A DNA stretch of 64,000 nt, taken from the NCBI GenBank assembly GCA_964019695.1, contig OZ026521.1, positions 30,408,601 through 30,472,600 on the forward strand, read 5' to 3'. The DNA comes from Loripinus fragilis (lineage: Eukaryota > Mollusca > Bivalvia > Lucinida > Lucinidae). The position numbers and the translations under genes were made by a program. Of this stretch, positions 34,576 to 46,859 are shown piece by piece. The notes beneath the pieces are model-generated. The model saw only the letters and a list, made by a program, of their open reading frames with translations. It was not told the DNA's origin and searched no databases. Every line of letters starts with the position of its first letter. Within the stretch, counting starts at the first letter, position 1.

Positions 34576-36135
34576 ATAAAATTAATCTCTAAACGAATAA
34601 AATACCGGTCGGGATTGTTCACTTTGGTTCACTAGTTGAGAGAGACCCAAAAATAAATGATAGATGAAATTTCTAGAAAACTGAATTTGAAAATTTTCTA
34701 TTTTCAATGCATAGAAAAATTCATAATAGCATATAAAATTCCATGATATAAAGTCTTACCATGGAAATGGAAAATCTACAAAATCAAAACAAGGGTAAAG
34801 TACTTAGGTGTGTTTATTTATGAAAGCGCAAACACAAATATTTGCCACATTGCCTCTTGGGTAGAGCTGTTCAAAATATTGTAATTCTTAACTCAAAATA
34901 TAGCTGAAAATTTTTAAAAATAGTAAATTGTGGCTGCCATGGAAACGGAAGTGAAAAACATGTGCATTTTTGTTCATCTCTAGACAGAATTTAAAAATGG
35001 GCCAAATTTCAGGAAAATCTTTTATTTTCTATTTCCAAGCCATAATGGAGGCCGTCTGATGCTCTCAGATAGAGACTTCTAATAGATCATTTCAAGGTTG
35101 ATTCAATTATGTTATTATTTTAATGGGGTACTAACCATTAATAACTTAAAATACAGCCTCAGATTACTTTCCACTTATCAATTTTATGTTCCATCCATAT
35201 ATTCAATTGCTGCATGCTACCATGTATTCCCATATTCTGGTAGGGATCTTATGTTATAGTTAATATAGAGAACATTGAATATTTTGAGATATTGAATAGT
35301 GTGTATAATATGCTACGTTTTGTCTTTGTCTGAATATTAGTTCTGTTTAAAAAATTATCATCGAAATAATGTGTCATAGTTAATATTTTAGACATGGTGC
35401 ATTGATTTGAATATATAGGTGTAAATTATACAAAAAATATCCACTTACCTTGTATTTTTTTCACAAATTTAATTGTTATAATTCTGACACTTAAACGGAT
35501 TGTCACGATGACATAGCAATACTCTGAGCTATCATTTAAAAAATTTTGTGTATGAATATTTTGTTTCCCAAGAAAGCATACGTATGCAAAAATGACCCAA
35601 ACTTTATACTTGGATCCTTTTTCAAACATGATTCGACATAAAATAAAGGAAACAAACTATATATATATACCTAATTTGATGCTAACTGCTGTTATCTGAA
35701 TTCTTCCTGCGGACTATAAATATGTGCCTGAACAATATTAGGGATTTAATTTAACGCTAAAAGAACCTGATTTCTGCTTTAAATGTAGTGTCATTAACAT
35801 ATTGTTGAATTTCCTATCTTTAAATTCGAATTTTAACCAACCATTAAATTAAATGTCATTCAAATTATACTTCATAACTTCTTATTATGAATTATATGTC
35901 CTTTTTCATGAACATTGAAAATAAAACGTGGTGAATTATTTACCATTAATCTTTTTTCACCATTAACTACATCACAAACCACTATAGTTTAACTGTAAGT
36001 TAATGATCATTAAAATATATGCTCATTACCTTCAGTGCCATTAAACAGCACTTTTTACAATAATTGGCTGGTTTTTAATGGCATTGAAAGCAGAATTTAG
36101 GGTTATTTCAAAATCACACACCCTTAAATACCATT
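34576..36135. other. No gene recognised
   Basis: About 1.5 kb of AT-rich intronic sequence without a recognisable domain or terminal repeat. Confidence 0.45.
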
Positions 36136-36452
36136 ACCCGGTGGGTCGAACTTCAGACTCTTTGACAGTTCTGACTTAAAGACTTATCTATTGATGAGAT
36201 GGTAGGGCCTGATGCTTTGGCTGTTGTCAGGCCCACCGGGGTTTACCCTTTGGATTACTTTTGCTCAAGTATTCAGTTTTATGTACTTTTGAGTCCTGGT
36301 CTTTGCTTTATCTCGTTTATATCTTGATTTATATGTTCAAATAGATGATACATGAATAAGCTAGGGGTCTTTTATGCAAACCAAACATCTATGTGTCTTG
36401 ATCCATATCTGATCTAAGGATAGGGCTGGCGCGCCATGAAACCGGCAGTTTA
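36136..36452 (+). repeat. PLE family 1 tail fragment, plus strand
   Basis: Runs from 'GGTGGGTCGAACTTCAGACT' to 'GCGCGCCATGAAACCGGCAG', the first half of a family 1 tail. It is followed at once by a full tail in the opposite direction. Confidence 0.78.
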
Positions 36453-37038
36453 AAGTAAGTAAGGGTGCAAAGATCAGGAATACATACAATCAAGTACCAC
36501 ACCTGACCTAGGATAATAATGGGAAAAGTTGGACACCACAAACGAGAGCCAAGAGGTCAGCTTTTCCCAGCAGGTGACTACAAGGCACATATAAACAGAC
36601 GCGCACAAAGGCATAACAAACAGAAGACAGAAAAACATAAATGATCCACAAAAGAAGTACCGCCTTGGAACAGTCAGTAAAATATTTTACTGGAAGGCTT
36701 AAGCCGGTTTTACGGCGCCAACCTCACCCATAATTCGGATTTGGATCAAGACACATAGATGTTTGGTTTGCATGAAAGACCCCTAACTTACCAATGCATC
36801 ATCTCCTAAAACATAGAAATCAAGATATAAAAATGAGTTAAAGCAAAGATAAGGACTCAACAGTAAATAAAACTGAATACCAGAGCAAAAGAAATCCAAC
36901 AGGTAAACCCTGGTGGGCCTAACAAACAGCCAGAGCATCAGGGCCCCAACATCTCATCAATAGATAAGTTTTTAAGTTGGAACCCTCATAGAGTCTGAAG
37001 TCCGACCCACTGGCGTGCAATTAAAGAGGGAAGCAAAG

Positions 37039-37305
37039 CTACCAACGTGATTGGGTTGACCACCAAGCATAAGGTCTGTTGCAAACATTATTAATGTTTA
37101 AAATATCGTCCAAATATCTGGATGTAGTGTTAAAAGCACCAATAACACCAGTCTGCTTATCATCAGAAAGAGATATTATAAAGTCCCTCTCATAACAAAA
37201 CAGGAATAAATCGGCAACCAGGGGAGCACAATTAGTGCCCATAGGAATCCCAACAACTTGTCTAATCAGCTTGGTGCCAAATCGAACAAAAATGCTGCCC
37301 AACAA
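37039..37305 (-). pseudogene. PLE copy 5 RT catalytic segment
   Basis: An 88-codon frame with 'IFVRFGTKLIRQVVGIPMGT', NCAPLVADLFLFCYERDF and 'TTSRYLDDILNINN'. This is the best-preserved PLE catalytic region in the window: RYLDD and the 'GIPMGTNCAP' block are both intact. The frame ends in sequence that belongs further downstream because of the internal deletion. Confidence 0.85.
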
Positions 37306-37371
37306 AAAGGCTAGCGCATCACATACATTTTGACACGACCATGCATGATATTTTTTAGGTTTTTCTGAAGT

Positions 37372-37733
37372 AAAAGATGCGCCTCCCGCGCCACACGCAA
37401 GGCAAGAGAGCCTTCTCTTTGGAAGGCTCCCTCAATAAGATCAATAAGTTTATCTTTAATTAAATTATGAGGTAAAGTAGTATAAAGAGTAGAAAAAATC
37501 ATAAGTAGACAAAGTGGTCGCATTGAAATCCCAAGCTCCAAGTTTATCCAAAAAATGCGCCTCCCTCGCCACACGCAAGGCAAGGAGAGCCTTCTCTCTG
37601 GAAGGCTCCCACAATAACGTCAATAAGCTTATCTTTGATTAAATTATGAGGTAAAGTAGTGTAAAAAATAGAAAAATCATAAGTAGACAAACCAGTCGCA
37701 TTGAAATCCTCAGCTCCAAGTTTATCCAAAACC
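37372..37733 (-). repeat. ~180-bp tandem duplication inside PLE copy 5
   Basis: The block encoding 'STYDFS.(L/F)YTTLPHNLIKDKL' and 'GAFQREGS' occurs twice in tandem (about 37372-37551 and 37552-37733). The copies differ at several positions, so it is not an assembly echo of identical reads. Confidence 0.85.
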
Positions 37734-37744
37734 TCACCCAAATT

Positions 37745-38000
37745 TCCCTCCAGTACAATATTTTTACTGACCGTTATAAGGTGGTACTTCTTTTGTGGAT
37801 CATTTGTGTTATTTATGTCTTGTGTTTGTCATGCTTTCGCGTCTGTGCATTGCTGCCTTGTGGTCACCTGAAGGGAAAGAGCTGACCTCTTGGCTCTTGA
37901 TTGTGATGTTTATTGTGATTTTGTTACTTTCCCATTTGGTATCCTGGGACAGGTGTGGTACTTGATTGTATTTATTCCTGAGCTTTTCCATCTTTCTTAC
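37745..38000 (+). repeat. PLE family 1 tail fragment, plus strand
   Basis: From 'TTTTTACTGACCGTTATAAG' to 'GGTGTGGTACTTGATTGTAT', the terminal half of a family 1 tail. It forms an inverted pair with 38049-38315 across a spacer of about 50 bp. Confidence 0.8.
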
Positions 38001-38048
38001 TTTAATGAGCATGGTGTACATGGAAATTTCAAAACCCAACTAAATTAA

Positions 38049-38315
38049 AAGTAAGTAATGGTGCAAAGATCAGGAATCTATACAATCAAGTACCACACCT
38101 GACCCAGGATACCAATGGGAAAGTGACAAACTCACAGAAGACACCACAAACGAGAGCCAAGAGGTCAGCCCTTTCCCAGCAGGTGACCAAAAAGCACATA
38201 TAAACAGACGCGCACAAAACACAGCAAACACAAGACAGAACAAAAACATAAAAGATCCACAAAAGAAGTACCGCCTTGGAACGGTCAGTAAAATATTTTA
38301 CTGGAGGGCTTAAAG
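38049..38315 (-). repeat. PLE family 1 tail fragment, minus strand
   Basis: Starts 'GTAAGTAATGGTGCAAAGAT' and contains the core 'ACCGCCTTGGAACGGTCAGT'. It ends at 'GGAGGGCTTAAAGAC', exactly as the copy at 61313-61375 ends. Confidence 0.82.
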
Positions 38316-40300
38316 ACGATAATTAATGGGCTTAATCACCTGGGCGAAAGAGATAACGGTACTAGGCAGTACAATGTTGATAAACCATTATAATTTCTAA
38401 GGCTCGACTTAGCATACACATCCTCATACCACACACACATGCACAAATATTTTTAAAAATGTATCAGACTGTCTGTATTCACAATCATTAATCATTATGC
38501 TTGATTAAAATAATCAATAACAGTTAATAGATATGGTTTCCTCTACAAATCCACGATGGTGGACCAGGCCTTAGACTGACTGTCTATGATCTTGAGCTCC
38601 TTTTATGCCACCGCTGTTAGTTAATATGATTCGATTTTTCTTCTGCAATGACGCATTGTATAAATTTCATGCAAGATCAAAATTCATTACTGTGTTTTAG
38701 TAAAGCAGGAAGGGTGGATAAAATATATTTTCAAGCCCCTCTCCCACCCAAATAAATGTAGCTACAGCTGTTTAAGTCAGAGGCGTTGATTCTGCTATTG
38801 TCAGTAAATTGCTTTATATTGTACAATTTATGTACAATTTTTGTTTTGTGTTCTTCCTCATGCCGTGAAAAGAGAGCGTTGGATGAAGTATCTTGTATTC
38901 CTATTTGTGTAAATGCTTCTCCGTGTTCGGTCAACACGGTATGTTGACGCTCTATGTCTCAGATGAGGTGACCTGTGATCTGCGAGTGTGCAATTTTCTA
39001 CTATATAAAGGGGCCAAACATAATTTCCAGTGCATTTACAACTAATTGGTTCAAAGTATGGTGATATAAACCGTGCTTGAAAAGCATTTTGTTGGTTGAA
39101 AACATTGAAGAAAATGCTTAAAAAAATCATTCCTGTAGAAAAATAATAGTGCGCTAATGCACAGAATATGCGTAGTTTTTAGATAAAACACCAGTTCTAT
39201 AGTGAAGACTTGCGTCATTCTGACGACACTAGATTAAACGCACTCAATGCATGTTACTGTTGATGACTTTATTTTTTGTGACAACCCCAAAATGCTTAGG
39301 CGTAAAGTCAAAACGCAATGCTTTAACAACATGTGACTTGCCCTCTTAATACAAGTGTCTGTGCCGGTTAAACATTGCCTGCTATTACTGTGTGACAAAG
39401 CTTTTATGGTGTTTTAAGACATGGAATCATTTTACAGTTTTATTAATTTTAAATTCACACTTGAAACATTAATTGACCAAGTTGCAACCATTCTTCCTGT
39501 GTGTAGTGTTTACTAGTAGCCAGAGATGGCAGAGGCCGAGCTTGGTATTCATGGGTAATCTGTATGTCTACATCCCTTTATCATGCGGTACAGACCGCTA
39601 TTTAGTTCCTAACAATACAGATCAACTCGTATAACCAACATGTCTGACTATCATTGAACCCACGAACATCAAACATTGCATTGCGTTTTTCACAATATGT
39701 TATAATATATGGTCTTTTACGTATGTAAGGTCATACGTTAATAAAGTAACTGTATAATATATGGTTCTTCAAGAAAATCATATCTGAAAAAGCTTGATTC
39801 TATACATAACCAAGACCTGAATCTAGCTTAGAGCTTGTTGAGAACTTTCATGCTGCTAGTTCATATGTTAAAGCACACTATCCATCATAATATTCGCACA
39901 CAGAAAAAACAAACTTTCTCTACACTTTTCCATAACCCACAAAATACTGCTCTACAAGTTTCATTTCCACAAAGGTGTGTTTACATTTATATGAAAAAAA
40001 ATCCTAAATCTATCCATTTGGAATCAATTGACCAAAGAGTTCTACCGCTTTTAGAATCTAAACAGATAAGTCAAAAAATATTAAGACACGTCTACGCCAA
40101 ACATTACAGCTTTGAGCTTAAACAAGAAAGTGAATATAACCAGAAATACTACACTCATATTCTGAAGTCAGAACAACCCACGTCAACGTGATGAAGATAC
40201 ACATAACACTAACAGTTACAAGGCAGCAGAAAAAAACGATTAATTTTATCAAAACAAAAATAGTAGCTGGAACACATCGATGGTGCGTCATGGCAAATTC
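38316..40300. other. No gene recognised
   Basis: A diverged PLE-tail-like block ('GAGGCGTTGATTCTGCTATT') occurs near 38780. A 118-codon plus-strand frame at 39835-40191 has no recognisable domain or splice context, so I leave it uncalled. Confidence 0.4.
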
Positions 40301-40309
40301 CCACCCTCT

Positions 40310-41240
40310 GGAAGAAATTTCATGATATTTGACCTTTTGACCCCACCCCAAGGCCACCAGTTTTTTATCCTTGGGTAAAATTTTACAGTGTATCCTGGAC
40401 TACTGACCATCCACTTTAATTTGATATGCCACATGACCATGTTCAGAAAATAAAACTTTTGACCAGCTAGCACCCTAAGTCCCACCCCTGGGGCATGACT
40501 CAGGCAACAGGATGAAAATCATGTCTAATCTGTTTTATATCTTTCATTTGTGAGAAGGCACACAAAGTTTGGTTTAAAAATCTTTGGAATTAACTTTGTA
40601 CATTTGTAATTGAAATTTAATTTTTGACCTTTTGACCCCTCCCCAAGGACCCAGGGGGCGGGAACCAAACATTTGTGCCGTTGAACATGCCATTCATGTG
40701 AGTAACTCACACACCAAATTTGGTTGAGTTTCGCAAAAAAAAAAATTGACCCCCCCCCCTACCCAGTACCCCAAAGTCCCATCCCTAGGGCATGACCCAG
40801 ACGGCCGAATAAAAATCATGCCTGATATGTTATTTATCTTTCATTAGTGAGAAGACACACAAAATGTGTTTTAAAAATCTTTGAAATTGACTTTGTATTT
40901 GAAATTTAATGATATTTGAACTTTTTTGCCCCTCCCCAGGGACCCAGGGGGAGGGGGCTGCGCAGAAAAATAATGTGTCGTTGCACGCCCCATTCATGTG
41001 AGCAACTCATACACAAAAATTTCGTTGGATTTCGTCCAATGGTTTATATTAGGAGGAGATAGCGTGAAAGAGGGATGGACAGACGGATGGACACACAAAC
41101 ATTTTGGCCCCTCCTCAGGGCCCCAGCGGGCGGGGCAAAAAATGTGCTGTTGCACTTCTCATCCATGTGAGCATCTCACACACGAAATTTGGTTGGAGTT
41201 CGTCCAATGGTTTAGAAGGAGATAGCGTGACTGTCAGACG
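40310..41240 (+). repeat. Diverged tandem repeat, unit about 300 bp
   Basis: Three or four units, each with a 'TTTGACCTTTTGACCCC' block, a C/G-rich 'CCCAGGGGGCGGG' block, and 'CATGTGAG.AACTCACACAC' followed by 'TTTGGTTGGATTTCGTCCAATGG'. Starts near 40335, 40620, 40905 and 41100. Each ends in the 'AGGAGATAGCGTGA' block that leads into the minisatellite. This kind of repeat is common in bivalve introns, from memory. Confidence 0.75.
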
Positions 41241-41412
41241 GATGTACCGACGGACACACAAACAGACGCATGTACGGACATACAGACAGATGTACTGACG
41301 GACAGACAAACAGACGCATGTACGGACATACAGACAGATGTACTGACGGACAGACAACTAGACGCATGTACGGACATACAGACAGATGTACTTACGGACA
41401 GACAGATATGTA
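41236..41412 (+). repeat. Minisatellite, 54-bp unit
   Basis: About 3.3 copies of a unit containing 'CAGACGCATGTACGGACATA' and 'CAGACAGATGTACTGACGGA'. Units are nearly identical, with one or two changes each. The long Ser/Val/Cys frames on the minus strand are translations of the repeat. Confidence 0.93.
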
Positions 41413-41769
41413 TGCTAATGTTCAATGGACAATCTCATAGATACATGAACATGTGGTCATGAACGAACTTATAATTTTGGTGCAAAGTGTCTGTATTATA
41501 CATATGAACCTGCAGTTGTCTAATGAATTTGGGCCGAATATCGTCTTATAAACCTGAGATAAATTGTCTTAGACTGATTTTTATGTGGTCCGAATCAGTT
41601 TATGGCCGAGTTGCCCATAATCCATGATTCGAATCAATGAAGTTCTCGTAAGAAATAATTTTTATTTTTCATGTAATTTTTTCCAAAAGCATTTATTCTG
41701 CAGGATCGCATGCTCAGTCTGAAATTTTAATCCGTGCAAAGAAATCTGCATGCGAAATTTACCAGCTGC

Positions 41770-42700
41770 AAAGGAGTGTTAAATATTGATTAAAGCGTAT
41801 CATATGAAGTTTGATGAACATATTAATTATGTGGTGAACAGATCAAATAAGTTGTTAGGACTAATCAAAAGAACTTTTAAAGCACTGGGCAAGGAATCCT
41901 TCTTAATTCTATACAAAAGCTTAATTAGGTCTATCTTAGACTATGGAGGAAGTGTTTATTATCCATCGACTAAAAAGAACATTCAATTAATAGAAAATAT
42001 TCAGAGACGTGCAACAAGAATACTACCAGAATTAAGAGGACTTACATATAGTGAAAGGCTGGAAAGCCTTAAACTTCCAACACTATTTTATAGAAGAAAA
42101 CGCTATGACTTGATACAATTATATAAGATATTTCATGGTTTTGAAGATGTAAAACCAGCAAAATTCTTTGAATTTAACGATAATTGCACGAGAGGCCACT
42201 TATTCAAAATACAGAAACAAACATGTAAAAAGACTCTGAGATTAAATTCATTCCCTATGAGATGTATAAATCAGTGGAACTCTCTGAGTGAAGAAATCGT
42301 ATCCAGTGACACAGTGTTAAAATTTAAAACCGGACTTGACAAGTTTCTTCTGTCAGATAGATACAATCTGACAGAAATCTACTAATATGGACTATCAGAA
42401 CCACCGGAACCGGAATACGCGAAACAGTATAGAGGAACGTATAGAGAGAGTAATACAAGCTCCAACGAGCTTTCAAGACTCTTCAAAATCAAGAATCATT
42501 ATGGTAAAATTGTGTGTAAAGGTCATCAAGATTGAGTACCACAACAAAGGGATTTACCAGTACATTTGACCTGAAACGCTTGTCTGTGTTTTGATAAAGT
42601 ATGTTTTAACTGTAAAACAAGTGATTTTTTTAATGTATTTTAATATACACGAGCCACATTGCGATGTCCCTATCAATAAAGACAATAGTCAGTTTGTCAA
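41770..42700 (+). mobile_element. CR1/Jockey-type LINE, 5'-truncated 3' end
   Basis: The C-terminal part of a non-LTR ORF2 (41786-42385) followed by a 3' region ending near 'ATCAATAAAGACAATAGTCA' (42672). It has the typical 5' truncation of LINE insertions. It lies in the 22-kb intron, antisense to the host gene. Confidence 0.85.
41786..42385 (+). pseudogene. LINE ORF2 C-terminal fragment (after the RT catalytic core)
   Basis: One intact frame of 199 codons. It has 'HINYVVNRSNKLLGLIKRTF', 'LYKSLIRSILDYGGSVYYPS', 'IQLIENIQRRATRILPEL', 'YSERLESLKLPTLFYRRKRY' and 'DLIQLYKIFHGF', ending near 'FPMRCINQWNSLSEEIV'. These are the thumb and C-terminal blocks of CR1, L2 and Jockey-type ORF2 proteins. 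Endonuclease and catalytic RT are absent by truncation. The lack of stops over 600 bp suggests a recent insertion. Confidence 0.9.
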
Positions 42701-42719
42701 GGTTATTCTGTATGTGTTT

Positions 42720-43140
42720 ATATAATGTTTAGGCAGGGACCTTTTCCCCACGGCTAATTGGTTGCTTTATAGCCTGAAATATTGCAAGTAAGTTATAGGA
42801 GGAACTTGTGTAGGGCCCAGACCTGTAATTGTTTTTCCATAGACCTCCATTACAACTTTTAAGTAAGCTGTGGTCATCACAAATCTTCAAGCACAATGGG
42901 GCTGCCATAGAATTGCAGATTAGACCTAGTTCAACCAATAAACAAATATGAGATACCATGGTGACCACCATGTTTTACCACTTTTTGGCCCCTAAAGGTG
43001 GGCACCCTACATGAGAGGAAAATTATACTGAAAAAATACCAGAAGGCAACGTCCTTTTTTCTAAGCCACACCAGTAAACTTAATCACCCAAAGCAATGAG
43101 ATGTTTCAAAAAGTACTGCAAAGATATATACCCGTCTAAT
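42720..43140. other. No gene recognised
   Basis: An 80-codon minus-strand frame here has four Cys but no domain pattern, and there are no splice signals that fit the neighbouring exons. Confidence 0.35.
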
Positions 43141-43144
43141 AAGT

Positions 43145-43690
43145 ACAATATATTTCCTAGTTTTATTATTGACCAATCATGAAACACCTTACAACTTAAA
43201 AATATTGTGCTCTTTTGAGCCAGTCACTGCCCTTTTTACAATTACAGGTATGTGACCTAAAGCCATAACCCTCTTTAAATAAAATACCAACAAAATCATT
43301 TAATTCAAACGATTAAACATTCTAAAGCACAACTATATTGTTTGTTAGCATTATTTACCCCAAAGTTATTCTTGGGAACCCTCTATACAGCCCTACCTCC
43401 TACATATTTACTGGTAAAATCTTTGTATAGCAAAATAATGAAAAAGGGAAAGTGAACATACTCATTTTCTTATATCTCTTTTATTATATATCAGAAATGC
43501 CTCAAACTTCTCTCATATAAGCTTAAAACACCACTTTACAATATACTATACCAATTTCCTAGTTTTATTATTGACCAATCATGAAACACCTTACAACTTA
43601 AAAATATTGTGCTGAGCTTCCACCAACCTTTTGAGCCAATCACTGCCTTTTCTACAATTACAGGTCTGTGACCTGTATTAAATTCTGATC
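43145..43690 (+). repeat. Direct repeat pair of about 120 bp
   Basis: 43145-43263 and 43553-43680 share 'TTTCCTAGTTTTATTATTGA', 'CCAATCATGAAACACCTTAC' and 'TTACAATTACAGGT.TGTGACCT'. The second copy carries an extra 'GAGCTTCCACCAACC'. The separation is about 400 bp. Confidence 0.85.
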
Positions 43691-43845
43691 CTATTACAAT
43701 TATAGAGGCAATTTACTAATTGTAAGCACTGTTAAGACCTCAAAACAGCTCTCTCTCTCTCTCTTCCTCCCTGAGATAAGCGCAGATTAAATAGCATGCT
43801 GTACTAAGTACTGCATAACAAAAAATGTACAAAATGCAAACAAAA

Positions 43846-43945
43846 ATAATGGAGCAACAATAAACAGAGATTCAACAACAACATTACCACCGCCTAAGAA
43901 TGGCTAGCAGCTTTAAATGCTTTTACCTTTACTGAATATATTTGT
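43846..43945 (-). repeat. PLE family 2 end fragment
   Basis: 'CAACATTACCACCGCCTAAG' followed by 'GCAGCTTTAAATGCTTTTAC', equivalent to the core of the family 2 copies. A short (CT)n run lies upstream at about 43749-43766. Confidence 0.6.
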
Positions 43946-44318
43946 GCTAGCAAAATGGGCAGATTTCATAAGCTTCTGGCCAGTTTGAAAAAGTCGTAGT
44001 ATATCAAATGTCTCTAATCATTGGATCTTTAGTACATAATCAAACATGCAAAATAGTAAGTTCTACATATAGCTATTTAAAATATTTTTTTAAGTTTGTC
44101 TGCTTAACGTCAGCAACAATGAACCATTAAGCTTACCGAAGCTACTCACTTTAGAGGAGTATTCAAATATGGATCCGTTCCTATATACAATTTTATATTT
44201 ATCTTTCATATAGCTCCACAATACTATACATAAATTAATGACATATTCTTAAAGTCTTTTTGTATTAAAAATAGTACATCCGAAAGTGTGACATATCTAC
44301 AGTAAAGGGGTTGTTTAC

Positions 44319-44393
44319 CTGCTGTGTAGCGCATGACATAAAGTAAACTATGTGTCCATCGACTGATGACTTCAGCTCTTTCAGCATACACAT
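44319..44393 (-). CDS. ShK-LU gene exon 4: middle of LU domain
   Basis: 75 nt, 25 codons, phase 0 at both ends. Acceptor TTATTTGTAG, donor GTAAAC. It reads MCMLKELKS and later 'HIVYFMSCATQQ'. The two cysteines fit C5 and C6 of an LU domain; the 'VYFMSCA' strand before the sixth cysteine is the usual 'y.rGCa' pattern. A different frame is open further on both sides, but only this frame agrees in phase with both neighbours and gives the LU spacing. Confidence 0.82.
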
Positions 44394-45838
44394 CTACAAA
44401 TAAAAACACTATTTACTTCTACACAAACGATCCAATATATTCTCATAGGTATTAAATCTAAACTGGACCGTTATTTATTTCGCATTTAAACTGTATAAAT
44501 TCACGGCTTTTTGTATAACTCTCACTGACTAGGGGTTATGAACATTTTCGCTGCATCGTCACAATTTCTTAATTAATTTCAATGCGATAATGCATTCATG
44601 TGTTTGAGCAACAAAAGTGTCTTGGACAAAAATTCTACAAAAGTATATTTCGATGGCCCTGGTGACTGCAGTTGATGTCAGCCTTAAGTTGATGAATGTT
44701 TTTGTCATACATGAGTTCTTTTTCCAGACTAGCATATGATATAAAATGTTCTGAGCTCAGCTGAGCATGTCCTCATAAATTTTGAAATTAGGAACAATTG
44801 TTAGCATTTCAATATCCAAGAGCAGGATAAATACTAACGAAATTCTGACCGGAATCAAAAGACATAACTCTGTTATAGATTATATTACCTATTTCTATCA
44901 ACCAAACTCAAAACATAAGGAAACGACTCAAGGATGAATCTTGGTCGAAACAACGCTTGTAGCATAACGTTGATCGAAGTGACTGTACCGTACGTCAACA
45001 AATGTATATGTTTGCCAATGAAATCTGTAAGTTGTCATATCAACTTTAGTCCTTTTCTAGCTGGAACAAAAACATGCTTATTCATTCCACTCAGGTGAAC
45101 AGATATTGAGGGGGTGTAGACCCTTGGGTCATATTTTAATGTGTAACTCACGCTTCTGCCAGCTAGCTGTTATATGTGAAATAGGGAATGAGCTTCACAG
45201 CTTAAGAGAGACCCACACATGCTTGTACATACCATAAGCTCATCTATGAGCCTTCAGCTCAGGTGAACTAAAAAGTATATGGAATTTTGTGACTGCATGA
45301 AAAATAGGCCAAAGATTTCTATTCTGTCTGTATAGATTGGTATAATTGTTAAAATGAATACAGCATTTATTCTGTATGAAAGAATGTTATCAGACCAGGG
45401 ACCGAACCAATGGACACATGGTTGATAGTAACACTCTGCTGATTGAGTTAAGCAGCCAATCAGGTGTATACGGTTAAAGCAGATTTGAGATTAATGAATG
45501 TGGCATTAAATCCAAAGCTTTGAAAAAAATGTCTACTGTAATATTTAAAAGATATATGACTTATTGACCCTAAACTTTGCTGTAATTATGGTTAAAATTG
45601 AACCAAAAGGTTTTACTTTACGATAATGCCAAAGAAAAATACTGACAGAATTGCAAACAGTGAAGACCCTGAGTAAACTGCTTCTCTAGGGACAGTCTTA
45701 TGTGGGTCTGCGCTGGTTGACCATAACTAATTGTCCAAAAAGTTAGGAATTAATTCCATGGCAATTTCTTTTGGTAATTGTGTTATCTTTCACGACTGTT
45801 GATAAGGACAGTGATTATTACAATAAAGTTTTAAAAAA
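44394..45838. other. No gene recognised (intron 3, left part)
   Basis: Contains 'CTCAGGTGAAC' blocks near 45090 and 45260 that resemble a dispersed bivalve repeat with 'GCTCACCTG', but no boundaries can be set. No exon signal is seen. Confidence 0.4.
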
Positions 45839-45839
45839 T

Positions 45840-46850
45840 GGGTATATACAGTTTAAATGTTTCAACCAAAACATATGGAGTGGGTTATCAAAAAGACCGT
45901 CTCAATGATACTGTTCTTTTAAATACCCAAAATATAAAAGAATGGATAATAGAGCTTCCATGTTTACAACTTTTTTAGGGTTTACGCAAATTCCGAAAAA
46001 TCGAAATGATTCCGTTTACACGCAACTACACAGCATTTCTACAAGTCAAATCGCGGGTTTGCTGTAACAACCATACAACAGATTTCTTTCATCATAAAAA
46101 ATGATACCTCTGTAAAGCTTTTATATTTCAAACGCGAAAATGAAATTGATATATACAATTCGCTATATCTACCAGACAGCAACAGACTTCTTTCATCATG
46201 ATAAAATATACCACCAAAAAGCTTATAGCTTTGAAACGCAAAAAGAATCAGACTCAATAGTGCCGTCTCATTGAGACAGTTCTTTTGAGCACCCAAAATA
46301 TGAAATCATGGTTGCAAATATGGCTACCACGTTTTTACAATTTTTGTAAGCGTTAACACGAATTCCAGAAGTCGAATAATACCATTGTTAATCTTTATAT
46401 ATCTTTGAAACACACCAAATCGGTATATACACTTTAAATGTTTTCAACTACTAAAACATATGTTGTATGTAGTCTCAATGAGTTCTTTTGTGCAACCCAA
46501 AATAAAAAAACCATGGTTGCAAGAGAGCGTCCATGTTTACACAATTTTACATGAATTCCAGAAATCGAATGATACACTTTAAATGTTTTCAACCAATAAA
46601 TACATTTTAGGTACTCAAAAGTATCGTCTCATTGAAACAGTTCTTTTGAGCACCCAAAATATAAAACCATGATTGCAAAAGGGCGTCTATTTCGCAAAAT
46701 TTAACACGAGTTCCAGAAATCGAATGTACCACTATGTAAAGCTTATATCTTTGAAACACAAAAAAGAAATCGGTATATTCACTCTAAATGTGGACAGCCA
46801 GTACATATGTTGTTGGTACTCAAAAGTGCCGTCTCAATGAGTTCTATGGG
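45840..46850 (+). repeat. Diverged tandem array, unit about 200-250 bp
   Basis: Five units share 'GGTATATACACTTTAAATGT', 'GTCTCAATGAGTTCTTTTG', 'CACCCAAAATATAAAACCAT' and 'AATTCCAGAAATCGAAT'. Unit landmarks are near 45840, 46250, 46430, 46570 and 46775. Divergence between units is substantial. Confidence 0.8.
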
Positions 46851-46859
46851 AAATGGAAA

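Larger units (their letters stand above)
36454..37741 (-). mobile_element. PLE copy 5, internally deleted and duplicated
   Basis: Minus strand: RT part (37039-37741) followed by a family 1 tail (36454-37038). The RT keeps 'GIPMGTNCAPLVADLFLFCY' and an intact 'SRYLDDILNINN' box, then jumps directly to the 'ACLVVNP' end region, so roughly 0.7 kb of coding sequence is deleted. Upstream, a segment of about 180 bp is tandemly duplicated. 5' truncated at 37741. Confidence 0.82.

Noticed and set aside
39835..40191. 118-codon plus-strand open frame
   Set aside because: No domain, no splice context, and composition like surrounding AT-rich DNA; not enough to call a gene.
41115..41425. Cys/Val/Ser-rich minus-strand frames
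   Set aside because: They are translations of the 54-bp minisatellite and its flank.
42729..42971. Cys-containing minus-strand frame as a further LU exon
   Set aside because: Cysteine spacing does not fit an LU domain, and neighbouring exons already complete the domain in phase.
44355..44390. CTGATGA near 44362 as a hammerhead
   Set aside because: It lies inside exon 4 of the host gene and lacks GAAA and stem pairing.
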